From NCBI GenBank assembly GCA_963779645.1, contig CAVZYX010000005.1:620001-684000 (forward strand): a stretch of DNA of 64,000 bases, in the 5' to 3' direction. The notes beneath the pieces were generated by a model that ran no database searches, was not told the DNA's origin, and saw only the letters and a list, made by a program, of their open reading frames with translations. Within the stretch, counting starts at the first letter, position 1; every line of letters starts with the position of its first letter. A program made the translations under genes and the position numbers. Positions 41,535 through 49,173 of this stretch are shown here, one piece after another. The stretch is from CALMBW01 sp963779645 (lineage in GTDB: Bacteria; Actinomycetota; CADDZG01; WHSQ01).

Positions 41535-41648
41535 GAAGTTGGGCGCCAGCACTCGATCCGACAACAGGATCAGTGTGATCGCGACAGCGACGGACAACGC
41601 GGCCCACAGACCGAACTCGATCAGGCGAGACTTCCAAGGACGTTTCAT
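41532..41648 (-). CDS. 38-residue single-pass membrane peptide coupled to sortase
   Basis: The ATG at 41648 overlaps the sortase stop as ATGA, the same coupling seen for real operon genes here. The peptide is MKRPWKSRLIEFGLWAALSV followed by AVAITLILLSDRVLAPNF: a basic N-terminus, one membrane helix of about 20 residues and a short outside tail. The layout is that of a small membrane protein, not random sequence. Its role is unknown; an accessory of the class E sortase is possible. Confidence 0.65.
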   Translation of the reverse strand: MKRPWKSRLIEFGLWAALSVAVAITLILLSDRVLAPNF

Positions 41649-42283
41649 GCTGGCTCCGACTCTGCCAGAGACGCCCTGACAAGAAGTCGCTCGTCGGCTG
41701 AGAATCGCGGGTTGCAGGTCGTTAGAAGCAATTGCGGTTCACCCGCCGGAGCGAAGACCGGAGTGTCATCGGGGACAACTTCTGTCTTCGTTACTTCGAA
41801 GACGAAGGTTCCCCATTTCGCCTCGATCGTTATCTCGTCTCCCTTCTCCAGCTTATCGAGCGCCCAGAAAGGTGCGCCATAGGTGGTTCGGTGCCCCGAG
41901 ACGATCGCCATCCCGGGTTCGCCGGGGAAGAAGACGTCGGGGAGGCACAGAGGTGGATCGAAATCTTCACGGCATGCAGGGTAGTGGCCGGGGCCCATCT
42001 TCAGCGCTTCAGTGTCGACGCCTTCGACCACGATCTTCCGCACGTCGATCTTCGGGATGATGATCCGGAAGACCGGGTCGCCATGGTCGGGTGCAAGGTC
42101 CTTTGGCGGCAGCAGCTTCGAACCTTGGACCTGAACCGAGGGCAGGCGATCGAACTCGGTTGCCAGCCGGTTCTGCTGACGATCGGCCAGGATGTCGGTG
42201 CCTTTCAAGGTCCACAGAACGAAGAGCAGGATCCCGATCCCGACCGATATCAAGAACTTCCCGAAATAGCGGATGAATGTCAT
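41645..42283 (-). CDS. Class E sortase
   Basis: The 212 residues have an N-terminal membrane anchor (FLISVGIGILLFVLWTLKG) and a sortase domain (FRIIIPKIDVRKIVVEGV onward). The catalytic residues are all present: His131 in IVSGHRTTYGAPF, Cys190 in LLLTTCNPRFSADERLLV and Arg199. TTC-N-P-R-F-S-A is the class E form. Class E sortases attach proteins with LAXTG-type signals to the wall and, in actinobacteria, sit next to crgA as here. Two extra cysteines (104 and 113) bracket an insertion and might form a disulfide. No LPXTG-like substrate is evident in this window. Confidence 0.93.
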   Translation of the reverse strand: MTFIRYFGKFLISVGIGILLFVLWTLKGTDILADRQQNRLATEFDRLPSVQVQGSKLLPPKDLAPDHGDPVFRIIIPKIDVRKIVVEGVDTEALKMGPGHYPACREDFDPPLCLPDVFFPGEPGMAIVSGHRTTYGAPFWALDKLEKGDEITIEAKWGTFVFEVTKTEVVPDDTPVFAPAGEPQLLLTTCNPRFSADERLLVRASLAESEPA

Positions 42284-42311
42284 AGCGGCTCCGAGGATAG
42301 GGGCCAGCCGT

Positions 42312-42317
42312 TAACAT
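42312..42317 (+). promoter_or_regulatory. -10 element TAACAT for leaderless crgA; divergent sortase -10 at 42294-42299
   Basis: TAACAT ends 7 bases before the crgA ATG (42325) with no ribosome site between. On the minus strand TATCCT (42294-42299) lies 10 bases before the sortase ATG. The two promoters diverge within 41 bp. Confidence 0.45.
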
Positions 42318-42324
42318 CAGTGCC

Positions 42325-42555
42325 ATGCCGAAGAGTCGATCCAAGCGGATCAAACGCCAGCCGCCGCCCAAGGCGAAGCCGAAGGTTTCCCCACCGTGGG
42401 TGGGAGCACTCTTCTTCACACTGATCGTGTCCGGTGTGATCATCATCGTCACTCATTACCTAGGTGCTTTCCCCGCCGGGACCCAGCCGTACCAGCTGTG
42501 GCTCGGGCTCGGCCTGATCGCCGGCTCCTTCGTCATCGCCACGCAGTGGCACTAG
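42325..42555 (+). CDS. crgA: Cell division protein CrgA
   Basis: The 76 residues have the CrgA layout: a basic tail (MPKSRSKRIKRQPPPKAKPK), PPWVGALF opening helix one (LIVSGVIIIVTHYLG), the AFPAGTQPYQLW loop and helix two (GLGLIAGSFVIATQW). CrgA is an actinobacterial membrane protein that recruits and stabilises FtsZ, FtsQ and PBPs at the septum. Its place next to the sortase and the pknB cluster is conserved in the phylum. Confidence 0.95.
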   Translation: MPKSRSKRIKRQPPPKAKPKVSPPWVGALFFTLIVSGVIIIVTHYLGAFPAGTQPYQLWLGLGLIAGSFVIATQWH

Positions 42556-42587
42556 CCCGCTGACCTGGGGAATCACAAGCATGTTGT

Positions 42588-42619
42588 TTATCAACGGGTG
42601 TGGAGAAACCTGTGGATAA
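42588..42619. promoter_or_regulatory. DnaA-box-like cluster downstream of crgA
   Basis: A perfect reverse-orientation DnaA box TGTGGATAA lies at 42611-42619. Twelve bases earlier is TGTGGAGAA (42599-42607, one mismatch), preceded by TTATCAAC (42588-42595), close to the forward box. No gene covers them. They lie 40 bp after crgA and at least 20 kb from where dnaA is expected. Confidence 0.4.
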
Positions 42620-42681
42620 CCCACCGGTCGCGCTCAGCGCGCGAGACCGAAAGCGACCCTCTGCCGCCTCGAAGCCCATTG

Positions 42682-42999
42682 ATGTTCCCGATGATCGCTG
42701 CGGTCCTCATTGGAGGCGTCGGTCTGGGGGTCGCCTTCGGCTTCGACCGAGCCGCCATCGCCGTCGCGATGTTCTTGGCGATCGCGACCCTTGGTATCCG
42801 CCGCGTCCGCAAGGCAGTCTCCCTGCCGCCCGATCCTGAGATAGCCGACGTCAGCGCGTATGGCCTGAAGTACGTCTGCACGATGTGCGGACTCGAGCTC
42901 AAGATCGAAACTGCTGCACGGGATAAACCCCCAACGCACTGCATGGAGCCGATGGTTCTGGTTCGAACGGGTGGCAAGCCACCTCTTACTTCGGTCTAA
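42682..42999 (+). CDS. Small membrane protein with C-terminal zinc-ribbon-like CxxC...HC motif
   Basis: From the ATG at 42682, 105 residues show two hydrophobic helices (MIAAVLIGGVGLGVAFGF, AAIAVAMFLAIATLGIRRV) and a cytoplasmic C-terminal part with YVCTMCGLELKIETAARDKP and PTHCMEPMV. The CxxC plus HC spacing suggests a bound zinc. I recall similar uncharacterised proteins in actinobacteria and Chloroflexi. The frame opens earlier (42598), but that segment overlaps the DnaA-box-like sequences and is unlikely to be coding. It converges with the thiolase gene, overlapping by 4 bases. Confidence 0.65.
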   Translation: MFPMIAAVLIGGVGLGVAFGFDRAAIAVAMFLAIATLGIRRVRKAVSLPPDPEIADVSAYGLKYVCTMCGLELKIETAARDKPPTHCMEPMVLVRTGGKPPLTSV

Positions 43000-44168
43000 A
43001 GCCTCTCGATGATCGTGGCGTTCGCAAGTCCGCCGCCTTCGCACATCGTCTGAAGACCGTAGCGGCCGCCGGACTGCTCGAGCGTGTTCAGCAACGTTGT
43101 CATGAGTCGAGCACCAGAAGCCCCCAGCGGGTGACCCAGAGCGATCGCGCCACCGCGGACATTCACTCGTGACTCGAACCACTCGTCGTCGATACCGAGT
43201 TCCTTCTTCCAGGCAAGAACGACGGTAGCGAAAGCTTCATTGATCTCGACGAAGTCGATGTCACTCAGCTGGAGACCCGCTTTGTCGAGCACCTTCCTCG
43301 TTGCCGGGATCGGGCCGGTAAGCATCGTCACCGGATCCGTTCCTGCCAAGGCGAACGAGACGAAGCGTGCGCGCGGGGTCAGCCCGAACTCCTTCGCCAG
43401 TTCCGGAGTCGTGATCATGAGAGCCGAGGCTCCGTCGGTGATCTGCGAAGAGTTAGCTGCCGTTACGACCCCGTCTTCTTTGAACGCAGGCTGGAGCGTT
43501 GCCATCTTCTCGAGATTCGGGGTGCGGATCCCTTCATCTGTGTCGAAGAGCTCCACGCCTTCCTCGGTCTGAACCTTGATCGGGTGGATCTCGTTCTTGA
43601 ACAGACCTTGTTCAGTCGCCTTTCCGGCAAGCACGTGACTACGCGCGGAGAATGCATCGAGATCCTCTCGCTTCAGGTCCCACCGTTCCGCGATGATCTC
43701 GGCGCTGATCCCCTGGGGTACGAGACCCCCTTCGTAACGATTCATCAGTTGCTCGGGGAACGGGAAGCCCGGACCGGAGGCGCTGGAACCCATGGGAACC
43801 CGTGTCATGTGTTCGACACCGCACGCGATCGCTAAGTCGTAGGCACCGGCGATAACGCCCTGGGCCGCGAAGTGAGCTGCCTGCTGCGAGGAACCGCACT
43901 GCCGATCGATCGTCGTTGCCGGGACCTCTTCGGGTAAACCGGCGGTCAACCATGCGTTACGTCCGATGTTCAGTGACTGTTCGCCCACCTGCGAGACACA
44001 CCCCGTGATCACGTCGTCGACCTTTGAAGCATCGACCCCGGAGCGCGACACCACCTCGTTCAGAACCTCGCCGAGAAGATCGACGGGATGCCAATCCTTC
44101 AGCTTTCCGCCTCGCTTCCCCATAGGGGTGCGTACGGCTTCAACGATGACGGCTTCGCGTGCCTGCAT
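42996..44168 (-). CDS. Acetyl-CoA acetyltransferase / 3-ketoacyl-CoA thiolase
   Basis: The 390 residues form a complete thiolase: REAVIVEAVRTPMGKRGGKL at the N-terminus, nucleophile Cys91 in DRQCGSSQQAAHFAAQGVIA, VNEAFA-type motif in EINEAFATVVLAWKKELGID, catalytic His in GGAIALGHPLGASGAR, and the second Cys in MCEGGGLANATIIE. It cleaves or forms acetoacetyl/3-ketoacyl-CoA in beta-oxidation or sterol side-chain breakdown; FadA5-like enzymes resemble it most by eye. An AAGGAGG precedes the ATG, and a palindromic operator overlaps the promoter. Confidence 0.93.
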   Translation of the reverse strand: MQAREAVIVEAVRTPMGKRGGKLKDWHPVDLLGEVLNEVVSRSGVDASKVDDVITGCVSQVGEQSLNIGRNAWLTAGLPEEVPATTIDRQCGSSQQAAHFAAQGVIAGAYDLAIACGVEHMTRVPMGSSASGPGFPFPEQLMNRYEGGLVPQGISAEIIAERWDLKREDLDAFSARSHVLAGKATEQGLFKNEIHPIKVQTEEGVELFDTDEGIRTPNLEKMATLQPAFKEDGVVTAANSSQITDGASALMITTPELAKEFGLTPRARFVSFALAGTDPVTMLTGPIPATRKVLDKAGLQLSDIDFVEINEAFATVVLAWKKELGIDDEWFESRVNVRGGAIALGHPLGASGARLMTTLLNTLEQSGGRYGLQTMCEGGGLANATIIERL

Positions 44169-44199
44169 GGCTGTGGCCTCCTTTGAGCGCCCAGATCAA

Positions 44200-44222
44200 A
44201 CTTGACCGGCTGGTCAAGTATA
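44200..44222 (-). promoter_or_regulatory. Palindromic operator ACTTGACC-N4-GGTCAAGT overlapping the thiolase promoter
   Basis: Perfect 8-bp arms at 44200-44207 and 44212-44219 flank a 4-bp centre. A -10 element TATACT (minus strand, 44217-44222) overlaps one arm, so a bound dimer would cover the transcription start. TTGACC/GGTCAA palindromes are typical of TetR-family regulators of fatty-acid or sterol catabolism. No such regulator gene is in the window. Confidence 0.65.
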
Positions 44223-44238
44223 GAGGAAGCCTCCGCCG

Positions 44239-46356
44239 CTAGGGCACCGGAGGGGTCTCGAAGGTTCGTCTGACGAGCGTCACAGTGGTGCCGTGCGGGG
44301 AACTCTCGATGCTGAAGTCATCGGTGAGCTGCCTCATCAGGAACAGTCCCCGGCCCCCGGATGCGAAAGGGTCGGGCAGACCGGCTTCTATCTTCGGCGA
44401 CACCTCGAAACCAGGTCCATCGTCGGCGATCGTGATGATCACGTCGGTCCCTTCCAGGACGCAACGAACACGGATCTCGCTTCGTCCTTCCTCTCGCCGC
44501 CCATACTTAACAGCGTTGCCTGCAGCTTCCCCAGTCGCCAGGAGAACCTCCGCGGAGACATCGACCTTGGCTCTCAGGTCGGCGAGGAACTCTGCGACGA
44601 AGGATCGAACCTCTCTGATGCGCGACGGTTCGTTCGGCAGAACCAGTTCTCGCGATGATGTGGCGACCGCAATATCTGCCGCCACCTGGCAAGCGAGCAT
44701 CGCCATGTCATCGCGGAGATCGTCGTCCACCCATGAATCGACCGCTCGCCGGATGGCCTGAACGAGCTCACCCGGCGTTCCGATCCCGTACTGACGCACA
44801 AGATCTGCCAGTCTTCCCTGACCCATCGGCTTGCCACGACGTGGGGCCTCGGTCACCCCGTCCGTATAGAAGAAGATCGTGTCGCCCGGGTCGAGCTCGA
44901 TGCGCGCGGTCTTGTACCGCGCCCCTTCCTCGATACCCAGAGGGAGTCCACCCTCTTCGAGCCGATCGATGTTCCCGCGCTTAGCTCGAAAGAGGATCGG
45001 TGGAGCGTGGCCTGCGTTGGTGTACTCGAGCACAGCTCGTTCGGGATCGAAAACCGCAAACACCAGCCGAACGAACCTCTCGCTTCCCAGGTTGTCGGAA
45101 ACGTTCTCGTTCACGAGTTCGAGCAAACGCCCGGGGTCACTCTCCGCGCGAGCAAGTGAACGCAGCGTGTATCTCGTTAGAGCCGCATCGTTGACCGCCT
45201 CCGGTCCGATGCCACAAACATCGCCGATGATCGCTCCCACGCGTCCATCCTTGAAGGTCACGAAATCGTAGAAGTCTCCGCAAACGGCTCTGCTGCCGGC
45301 TGCCGGGATGTAATGGGCGACGAGCCCGAGTCGCGGAAGCGACGGAGGCGATTTAGGAAGCAAACCTCGCTGATAGCTCTCGGCTGTCTTCCTTGCTTCC
45401 TGGAAGGCGGCTTCGAGTTCAACCGCACGCCGAACACCTTCGGTGACATCCGTGTAAACGTCTATGCGTCCCACCAACGAGCCTGCCTTCGACGTGACCG
45501 GGCGGGAGAGCACACGTAGCACACGCCTTGTCGGGATGATCTGTTCGATCTCCCAACGCAACTCTTGTTCGGGATCGTCACGTAGCGCTTGGAAGGTCTC
45601 CATGAAGCCCTCCGGATCTTCCGTTTTGAGAGCGATGACACGGAGGAGCTGAACCGCCGGGCCGTCGATGTGTTCATCGACCGACAACTCGAACAATTCC
45701 TCGGCGCGTCGGTTGATCATGCGTACGGTGCCTTGGCGGTTTGAGAAGACGATCGCTTCCTCGATAGCTCCCACAACCGCCGTCAGTCGATGTCCCACCG
45801 CGACAGCGAGTCGATGCTCGGCGATCTCTCTCTGATAGTGACGGCGGAGCTCCTGTGACAGCATCCCCGACACAACTCCCGTGAGAAGGAAGATCGTGGA
45901 GTTCAAGAGAGAGGGGACGGCACCCGGGGGAGCGTTGCTCAACTGCCCGACTCCCAAGTAACCGAACAGTGCGAGTAACCCGGCCACGCAAGCGATCGTC
46001 AGATCGCCGAGTAGCCCTGCGATGACGATCGGCGGAAGGAAGAAAAGGTGAGCTGAAGGAACCTCGCCTTTCAACACCGCGTAGATAGCAACCGATGTTC
46101 CCGCACCGACAAGGACACCAAGCCACGCGGCACGCCTGTCGTAACGCATACGGGGAAGAACGACTCGAAACAGCACTCCGACCGCAAGGAGTAGAGCCGC
46201 GACCAGCACGAGGCCCTGGCGGTAAGCGGCCTCGGAGATATCCCCAGCGGCATGAAGGATTACGAAGAGGGCAGCAACCGTCGCCAGAGCTGAACGTTCT
46301 GAGACGCGCAACGCCCAGGTCCAGCTTCCTCTGCTGCTCGAACGGTTATCGGACAC
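44239..46356 (-). CDS. Membrane PAS-SpoIIE phosphatase fused to RsbW-like ATP-binding domain
   Basis: The 705 residues begin with about six to seven membrane helices (to residue 185). A PAS domain follows (AIEEAIVFSNRQGTVRMINR, about 195-310), then a SpoIIE-type PP2C domain (GLVAHYIPAAGSRAVCGDFY, VGAIIGDVCGIGPEA, IFFYTDGVTEA; about 345-545). The C-terminal HATPase_c_2 domain (TGEAAGNAVKYGRREEGRSE, ITIADDGPGFEV, GRGLFLMRQLTDDF) is as in RsbW anti-sigma kinases. Phosphatase and kinase of a partner-switch system are thus in one protein, and would act on a STAS-domain antagonist. The STAS protein at 8638-9084 is a candidate partner, by inference only. The start is a GTG. Confidence 0.92.
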   Translation of the reverse strand: MSDNRSSSRGSWTWALRVSERSALATVAALFVILHAAGDISEAAYRQGLVLVAALLLAVGVLFRVVLPRMRYDRRAAWLGVLVGAGTSVAIYAVLKGEVPSAHLFFLPPIVIAGLLGDLTIACVAGLLALFGYLGVGQLSNAPPGAVPSLLNSTIFLLTGVVSGMLSQELRRHYQREIAEHRLAVAVGHRLTAVVGAIEEAIVFSNRQGTVRMINRRAEELFELSVDEHIDGPAVQLLRVIALKTEDPEGFMETFQALRDDPEQELRWEIEQIIPTRRVLRVLSRPVTSKAGSLVGRIDVYTDVTEGVRRAVELEAAFQEARKTAESYQRGLLPKSPPSLPRLGLVAHYIPAAGSRAVCGDFYDFVTFKDGRVGAIIGDVCGIGPEAVNDAALTRYTLRSLARAESDPGRLLELVNENVSDNLGSERFVRLVFAVFDPERAVLEYTNAGHAPPILFRAKRGNIDRLEEGGLPLGIEEGARYKTARIELDPGDTIFFYTDGVTEAPRRGKPMGQGRLADLVRQYGIGTPGELVQAIRRAVDSWVDDDLRDDMAMLACQVAADIAVATSSRELVLPNEPSRIREVRSFVAEFLADLRAKVDVSAEVLLATGEAAGNAVKYGRREEGRSEIRVRCVLEGTDVIITIADDGPGFEVSPKIEAGLPDPFASGGRGLFLMRQLTDDFSIESSPHGTTVTLVRRTFETPPVP

Positions 46357-46401
46357 TCGTCATCGCCCCGATGTAACGAGCCGGTTCTTTCGACCCTACT
46401 C

Positions 46402-47922
46402 TCAAACCTCTTCGTCACCCCGGAACGTCATCCATCCCGAATCGACCTCTCGAACGCGGCCCTCGCTTCTCAACTTCTCGAGATGCGCCAGGGCCGAGAA
46501 CCGAGCCACCGGATGTAGATGCTCTGGGGTGTCTTGGTACGCGTCCTTGACTATCTCATCGACCGATGTTGGGTTCGCGCCAACAGCGGCCAATACCTTG
46601 GCCTCGCGTTCTCCGCGGTGCGCGATGTAAGCATCGATGACCGCGCGGCCCCCATCGAGCGGTTTCCAGTGTCCTGGATAGATACGGTCGATGTGCAACT
46701 CGCGTAGCCGATGGAGCGATCGCAGATATGCGGCCATGTCGCCATCGGGAGGTGCGATCACCGCGGTGCCCTCTCCCAGGATGTTGTCACCGGCGAAGAG
46801 GCTGGCTGCTCCTTGCATGTAGAAGCAAAGATGGTCCGAAGCGTGACCGGGCGTATGCATGCTCACAAGATCGACCCCGGGAATCTGGAACCCCTCTCCG
46901 TCCGCGACCGGAATGACCTGCGCCTCGCCGGCGACATCCGACCCGAAGGCTCGCACCGGGGCATCCGTCTGCTCCGCGAGAACCGCGGCCCCCCCAACAT
47001 GATCGGAATGGCGATGTGTCACAAGGATCTGATCGATATCTCCACCGGTGACCTCAAAGATCGCATCCAGATAGTCCCCGTCGTCCATGGCGGGATCGAT
47101 CAACAAGTAAGGGCCGGAGCCGACGATGTAGGTGTTCGTCCCGGGTCCCGTCATCACCCCTGCATTCGGGGCAAGGACGACGTGGACCAGAGGTGAAACG
47201 CGCAACGACAGAACCTTGCCGGCACCGCGCAGCCCTTCTGTCCCGAATCCTTCGATCGCCTCTTCGGTGGTTGAGTACCGATCGAGTCTCTGGAGCATCT
47301 CCACCGTCGGCGGGGCCATCAACCGGTCACCCGAGGCAAGGGCCGCCAAAGCTTCCGCCGCGCTGACCCAATCAACCGACTCGACCTCTCCTGGGTCCGG
47401 CCGCGGGACGTACGGATCCGTAGCGACCCCGAGGAAGAAACGAGTATCGAACCGGATCGGTGCGCCAAGTGGAGTCACCCATCTCCCCGCCGGCACCAAG
47501 GCGTTCGTGTCCAGGGTGATGCCGCGTTCGAGACACAGCTCGAGGAAGTGGGCCGGATCGTCAGCATCGTCAGGCAGTAACTGATCGATCGGACCCGAGC
47601 CAAGTAGGAACCCCACCTCTTCGAAGGCTTCCCGCAGCGCGCAGACGTACGAGCCGAGCGCCTCTGCTGGATCATCGAGACCCAAAGCCGCCGCAGCTTC
47701 AGCCGTTGTGAGCGTCGAAGCCCCTTCCCATCGTGGGTCGAGGTCGGCGGGGGAGACCCCGCCTCCGGGGAACACCGATCCGCCTCCCATGAACCTCATC
47801 TGTCTCGAGCGAACCGTGAGGAGCACCTCCAAGCCCTGGGCTCCGTCCCGCATGACCACCAATGTCGAGGCAGGTCGCGGTTCGGCCGGTGTGGGTGATT
47901 GGTTAACCTCGTTAAGCTCCAT
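46402..47922 (-). CDS. NUDIX hydrolase fused to metallo-beta-lactamase-fold hydrolase
   Basis: The ATG at 47922 gives 506 residues. The N-terminal half (to about 225) is a NUDIX domain with GGGSVFPGGGVSPADLD and the Nudix-box helix REAFEEVGF at 97-105. The C-terminal half (from about 235) is an MBL domain with VTHRHSDHVGGAAVLAEQ (metal ligands His303, His305, Asp307, His308), TPGHASDHLCFYMQG and YPGHWKPLDGG, similar to LACTB2-like proteins. Similar fusions exist in other bacteria, but I know of no established substrate. A CoA ester or nucleotide derivative is possible. It appears leaderless, with TACCTT 6 bases before the ATG. Confidence 0.9.
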   Translation of the reverse strand: MELNEVNQSPTPAEPRPASTLVVMRDGAQGLEVLLTVRSRQMRFMGGGSVFPGGGVSPADLDPRWEGASTLTTAEAAAALGLDDPAEALGSYVCALREAFEEVGFLLGSGPIDQLLPDDADDPAHFLELCLERGITLDTNALVPAGRWVTPLGAPIRFDTRFFLGVATDPYVPRPDPGEVESVDWVSAAEALAALASGDRLMAPPTVEMLQRLDRYSTTEEAIEGFGTEGLRGAGKVLSLRVSPLVHVVLAPNAGVMTGPGTNTYIVGSGPYLLIDPAMDDGDYLDAIFEVTGGDIDQILVTHRHSDHVGGAAVLAEQTDAPVRAFGSDVAGEAQVIPVADGEGFQIPGVDLVSMHTPGHASDHLCFYMQGAASLFAGDNILGEGTAVIAPPDGDMAAYLRSLHRLRELHIDRIYPGHWKPLDGGRAVIDAYIAHRGEREAKVLAAVGANPTSVDEIVKDAYQDTPEHLHPVARFSALAHLEKLRSEGRVREVDSGWMTFRGDEEV

Positions 47923-47928
47923 CCTAGA

Positions 47929-47938
47929 AAGGTAGGGT
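47929..47938. promoter_or_regulatory. Bidirectional -10 element (AAGGTAGGGT) between NUDIX-MBL and SCP2 genes
   Basis: On the minus strand TACCTT (47929-47934) ends 6 bases before the NUDIX-MBL ATG. On the plus strand TAGGGT (47933-47938) lies 36 bases before the SCP2 GTG, which has its own AAGGAGG. The hexamers share the TA at 47933-47934, the same symmetric ANNNTANNNT form found at 19831-19840. Confidence 0.5.
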
Positions 47939-47974
47939 CTCCGCCCTATCGAGGTCGACCCAAGGAGGAAAGCA

Positions 47975-48361
47975 GTGGGTGTCAAATTCCTAAGCGAGGA
48001 GTGGGCGTCGGCCATGACCGATGCGCTGAACTCATCCGATGAGTTCAAGAGTGCGGCTTCCGGGCAGTCCGTCAAGTTGCAGCAGGTCGTCACCGACGCA
48101 CCTGACGGCGAGGCCAAGTACTACTTCGCCCTCGAGGGTGGCAGCGCCACGGTAGCCGTCGGCGAGGCTGCGGACGCCGAAGCGACCCTGACTCAGAGCT
48201 ACGAGACGGCAGTCGCCATCACGAAGCAGGAGCTCAACCCGCAGAACGCCTTCATGCAGGGCAAGCTCAAGATCTCCGGCAACATGATGAAGCTCATGCA
48301 GCTGCAGGGCGTCTTCAACGCCATGCCGAAGGCTGCTGCCGACGTCGACGTCGAGTACTAG
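47975..48361 (+). CDS. SCP2 sterol-binding domain protein
   Basis: The 128 residues from a GTG after AAGGAGG form a single SCP2 domain: FLSEEWASAMTDALNSSDEF, YYFALEGGSATVAVGEAADA, then ATLTQSYETAVAITKQELNP, with AFMQGKLKISGNMMKLMQLQ as the hydrophobic lipid tunnel. SCP2 proteins bind fatty acyl chains or sterols in the cytoplasm. A strong terminator follows the stop, so it is a single-gene transcript. It lies near PlsC and the thiolase, which suggests lipid handling by context. Confidence 0.88.
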   Translation: MGVKFLSEEWASAMTDALNSSDEFKSAASGQSVKLQQVVTDAPDGEAKYYFALEGGSATVAVGEAADAEATLTQSYETAVAITKQELNPQNAFMQGKLKISGNMMKLMQLQGVFNAMPKAAADVDVEY

Positions 48362-48377
48362 GAGAGACCGAAGTTAG

Positions 48378-48403
48378 AGAAAGGCCCCCGCGGGGGCCTT
48401 TCT
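48378..48403 (+). terminator. Strong GC-rich terminator after the SCP2 gene
   Basis: AGAAAGGCCCCCG is followed at once by its reverse complement CGGGGGCCTTTCT, a perfect 26-bp palindrome 16 bp after the SCP2 stop. It ends in TTTCT and lies 17 bp before plsC. Confidence 0.85.
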
Positions 48404-48419
48404 GCTCTCGGGACTTCTG

Positions 48420-49169
48420 ATGGAACCAACCTTCCGATTCTTTGGCGCCGTCGCGAAATCGTGGTTCAAAGTGATGGGCTACGACATCCGCGTCGACGGG
48501 GGCGCCAACATCCCCGCGTCGGGTGGTGCCGTTCTCGCGACGAACCACGCCGGCTATCTCGATTTCATCTTCTCGGGTCTTGCTGTTTACGACCGAGGGC
48601 GAGAGACACGGTTCCTTGCCAAGCGCGAGATATGGGAGAACCGATACGCGCGGTTCCTTATGAACAGGGCCAAGCATGTGCCGGTCGATCGAGATAGCGA
48701 TCCGGCCAAGGCTTTCGCGGCGGCGGTTGAAGCGCTCAAACGTGGAGATGTGATCGGGATGTTCCCCGAAGCGACCATCAGCCCGAGCTTCGTTCCGAAA
48801 CCGGCGAAGACCGGAGCGGTACGTATGGCACAGATGGCGCAGGTACCCCTGATACCCGGAGCGGTTTGGGGCGCCCACCGCATCCTCACGAAATGGCGAC
48901 CGAAGAACCTGCGGCAGCGCAAGCTCGCGATAGTCGTCAAGGTCGGAGAGCCTTACATGGTCGCTGCCGACGCAGACCCGCAGGAAGCGACGAACGACCT
49001 GATGGCACGCATCACCGCGCTCCTCGAGCAAGCGCAACGTGACTATCCACAGCAACCCGCCGGTGATGACGACCGTTGGTGGCTACCCGCGCATCTCGGC
49101 GGTACCGCGCCCACCCCCGAAGAAGCTGCAGCTCGTCTATCTGCTGCGAAGAACCAAGAACCTTCTTAG
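48420..49169 (+). CDS. plsC: 1-acyl-sn-glycerol-3-phosphate acyltransferase (PlsC family)
   Basis: The 249 residues have the four acyltransferase blocks: catalytic NHxxxxD in LATNHAGYLDFIF (about residues 42-48), RFLAKREIWENRYARFLMNR, the FPEGTRS-type block as FPEATISPSFVPKP, and VPLIPGAVWGAHRILTKWRP. It transfers an acyl chain to lysophosphatidate or a similar acceptor in phospholipid synthesis. The third block reads EATIS rather than EGTRS, a variant that may change acceptor choice. The C-terminal 60 residues are helical and acidic, as in many actinobacterial members. Confidence 0.92.
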   Translation: MEPTFRFFGAVAKSWFKVMGYDIRVDGGANIPASGGAVLATNHAGYLDFIFSGLAVYDRGRETRFLAKREIWENRYARFLMNRAKHVPVDRDSDPAKAFAAAVEALKRGDVIGMFPEATISPSFVPKPAKTGAVRMAQMAQVPLIPGAVWGAHRILTKWRPKNLRQRKLAIVVKVGEPYMVAADADPQEATNDLMARITALLEQAQRDYPQQPAGDDDRWWLPAHLGGTAPTPEEAAARLSAAKNQEPS

Positions 49170-49173
49170 CGAG

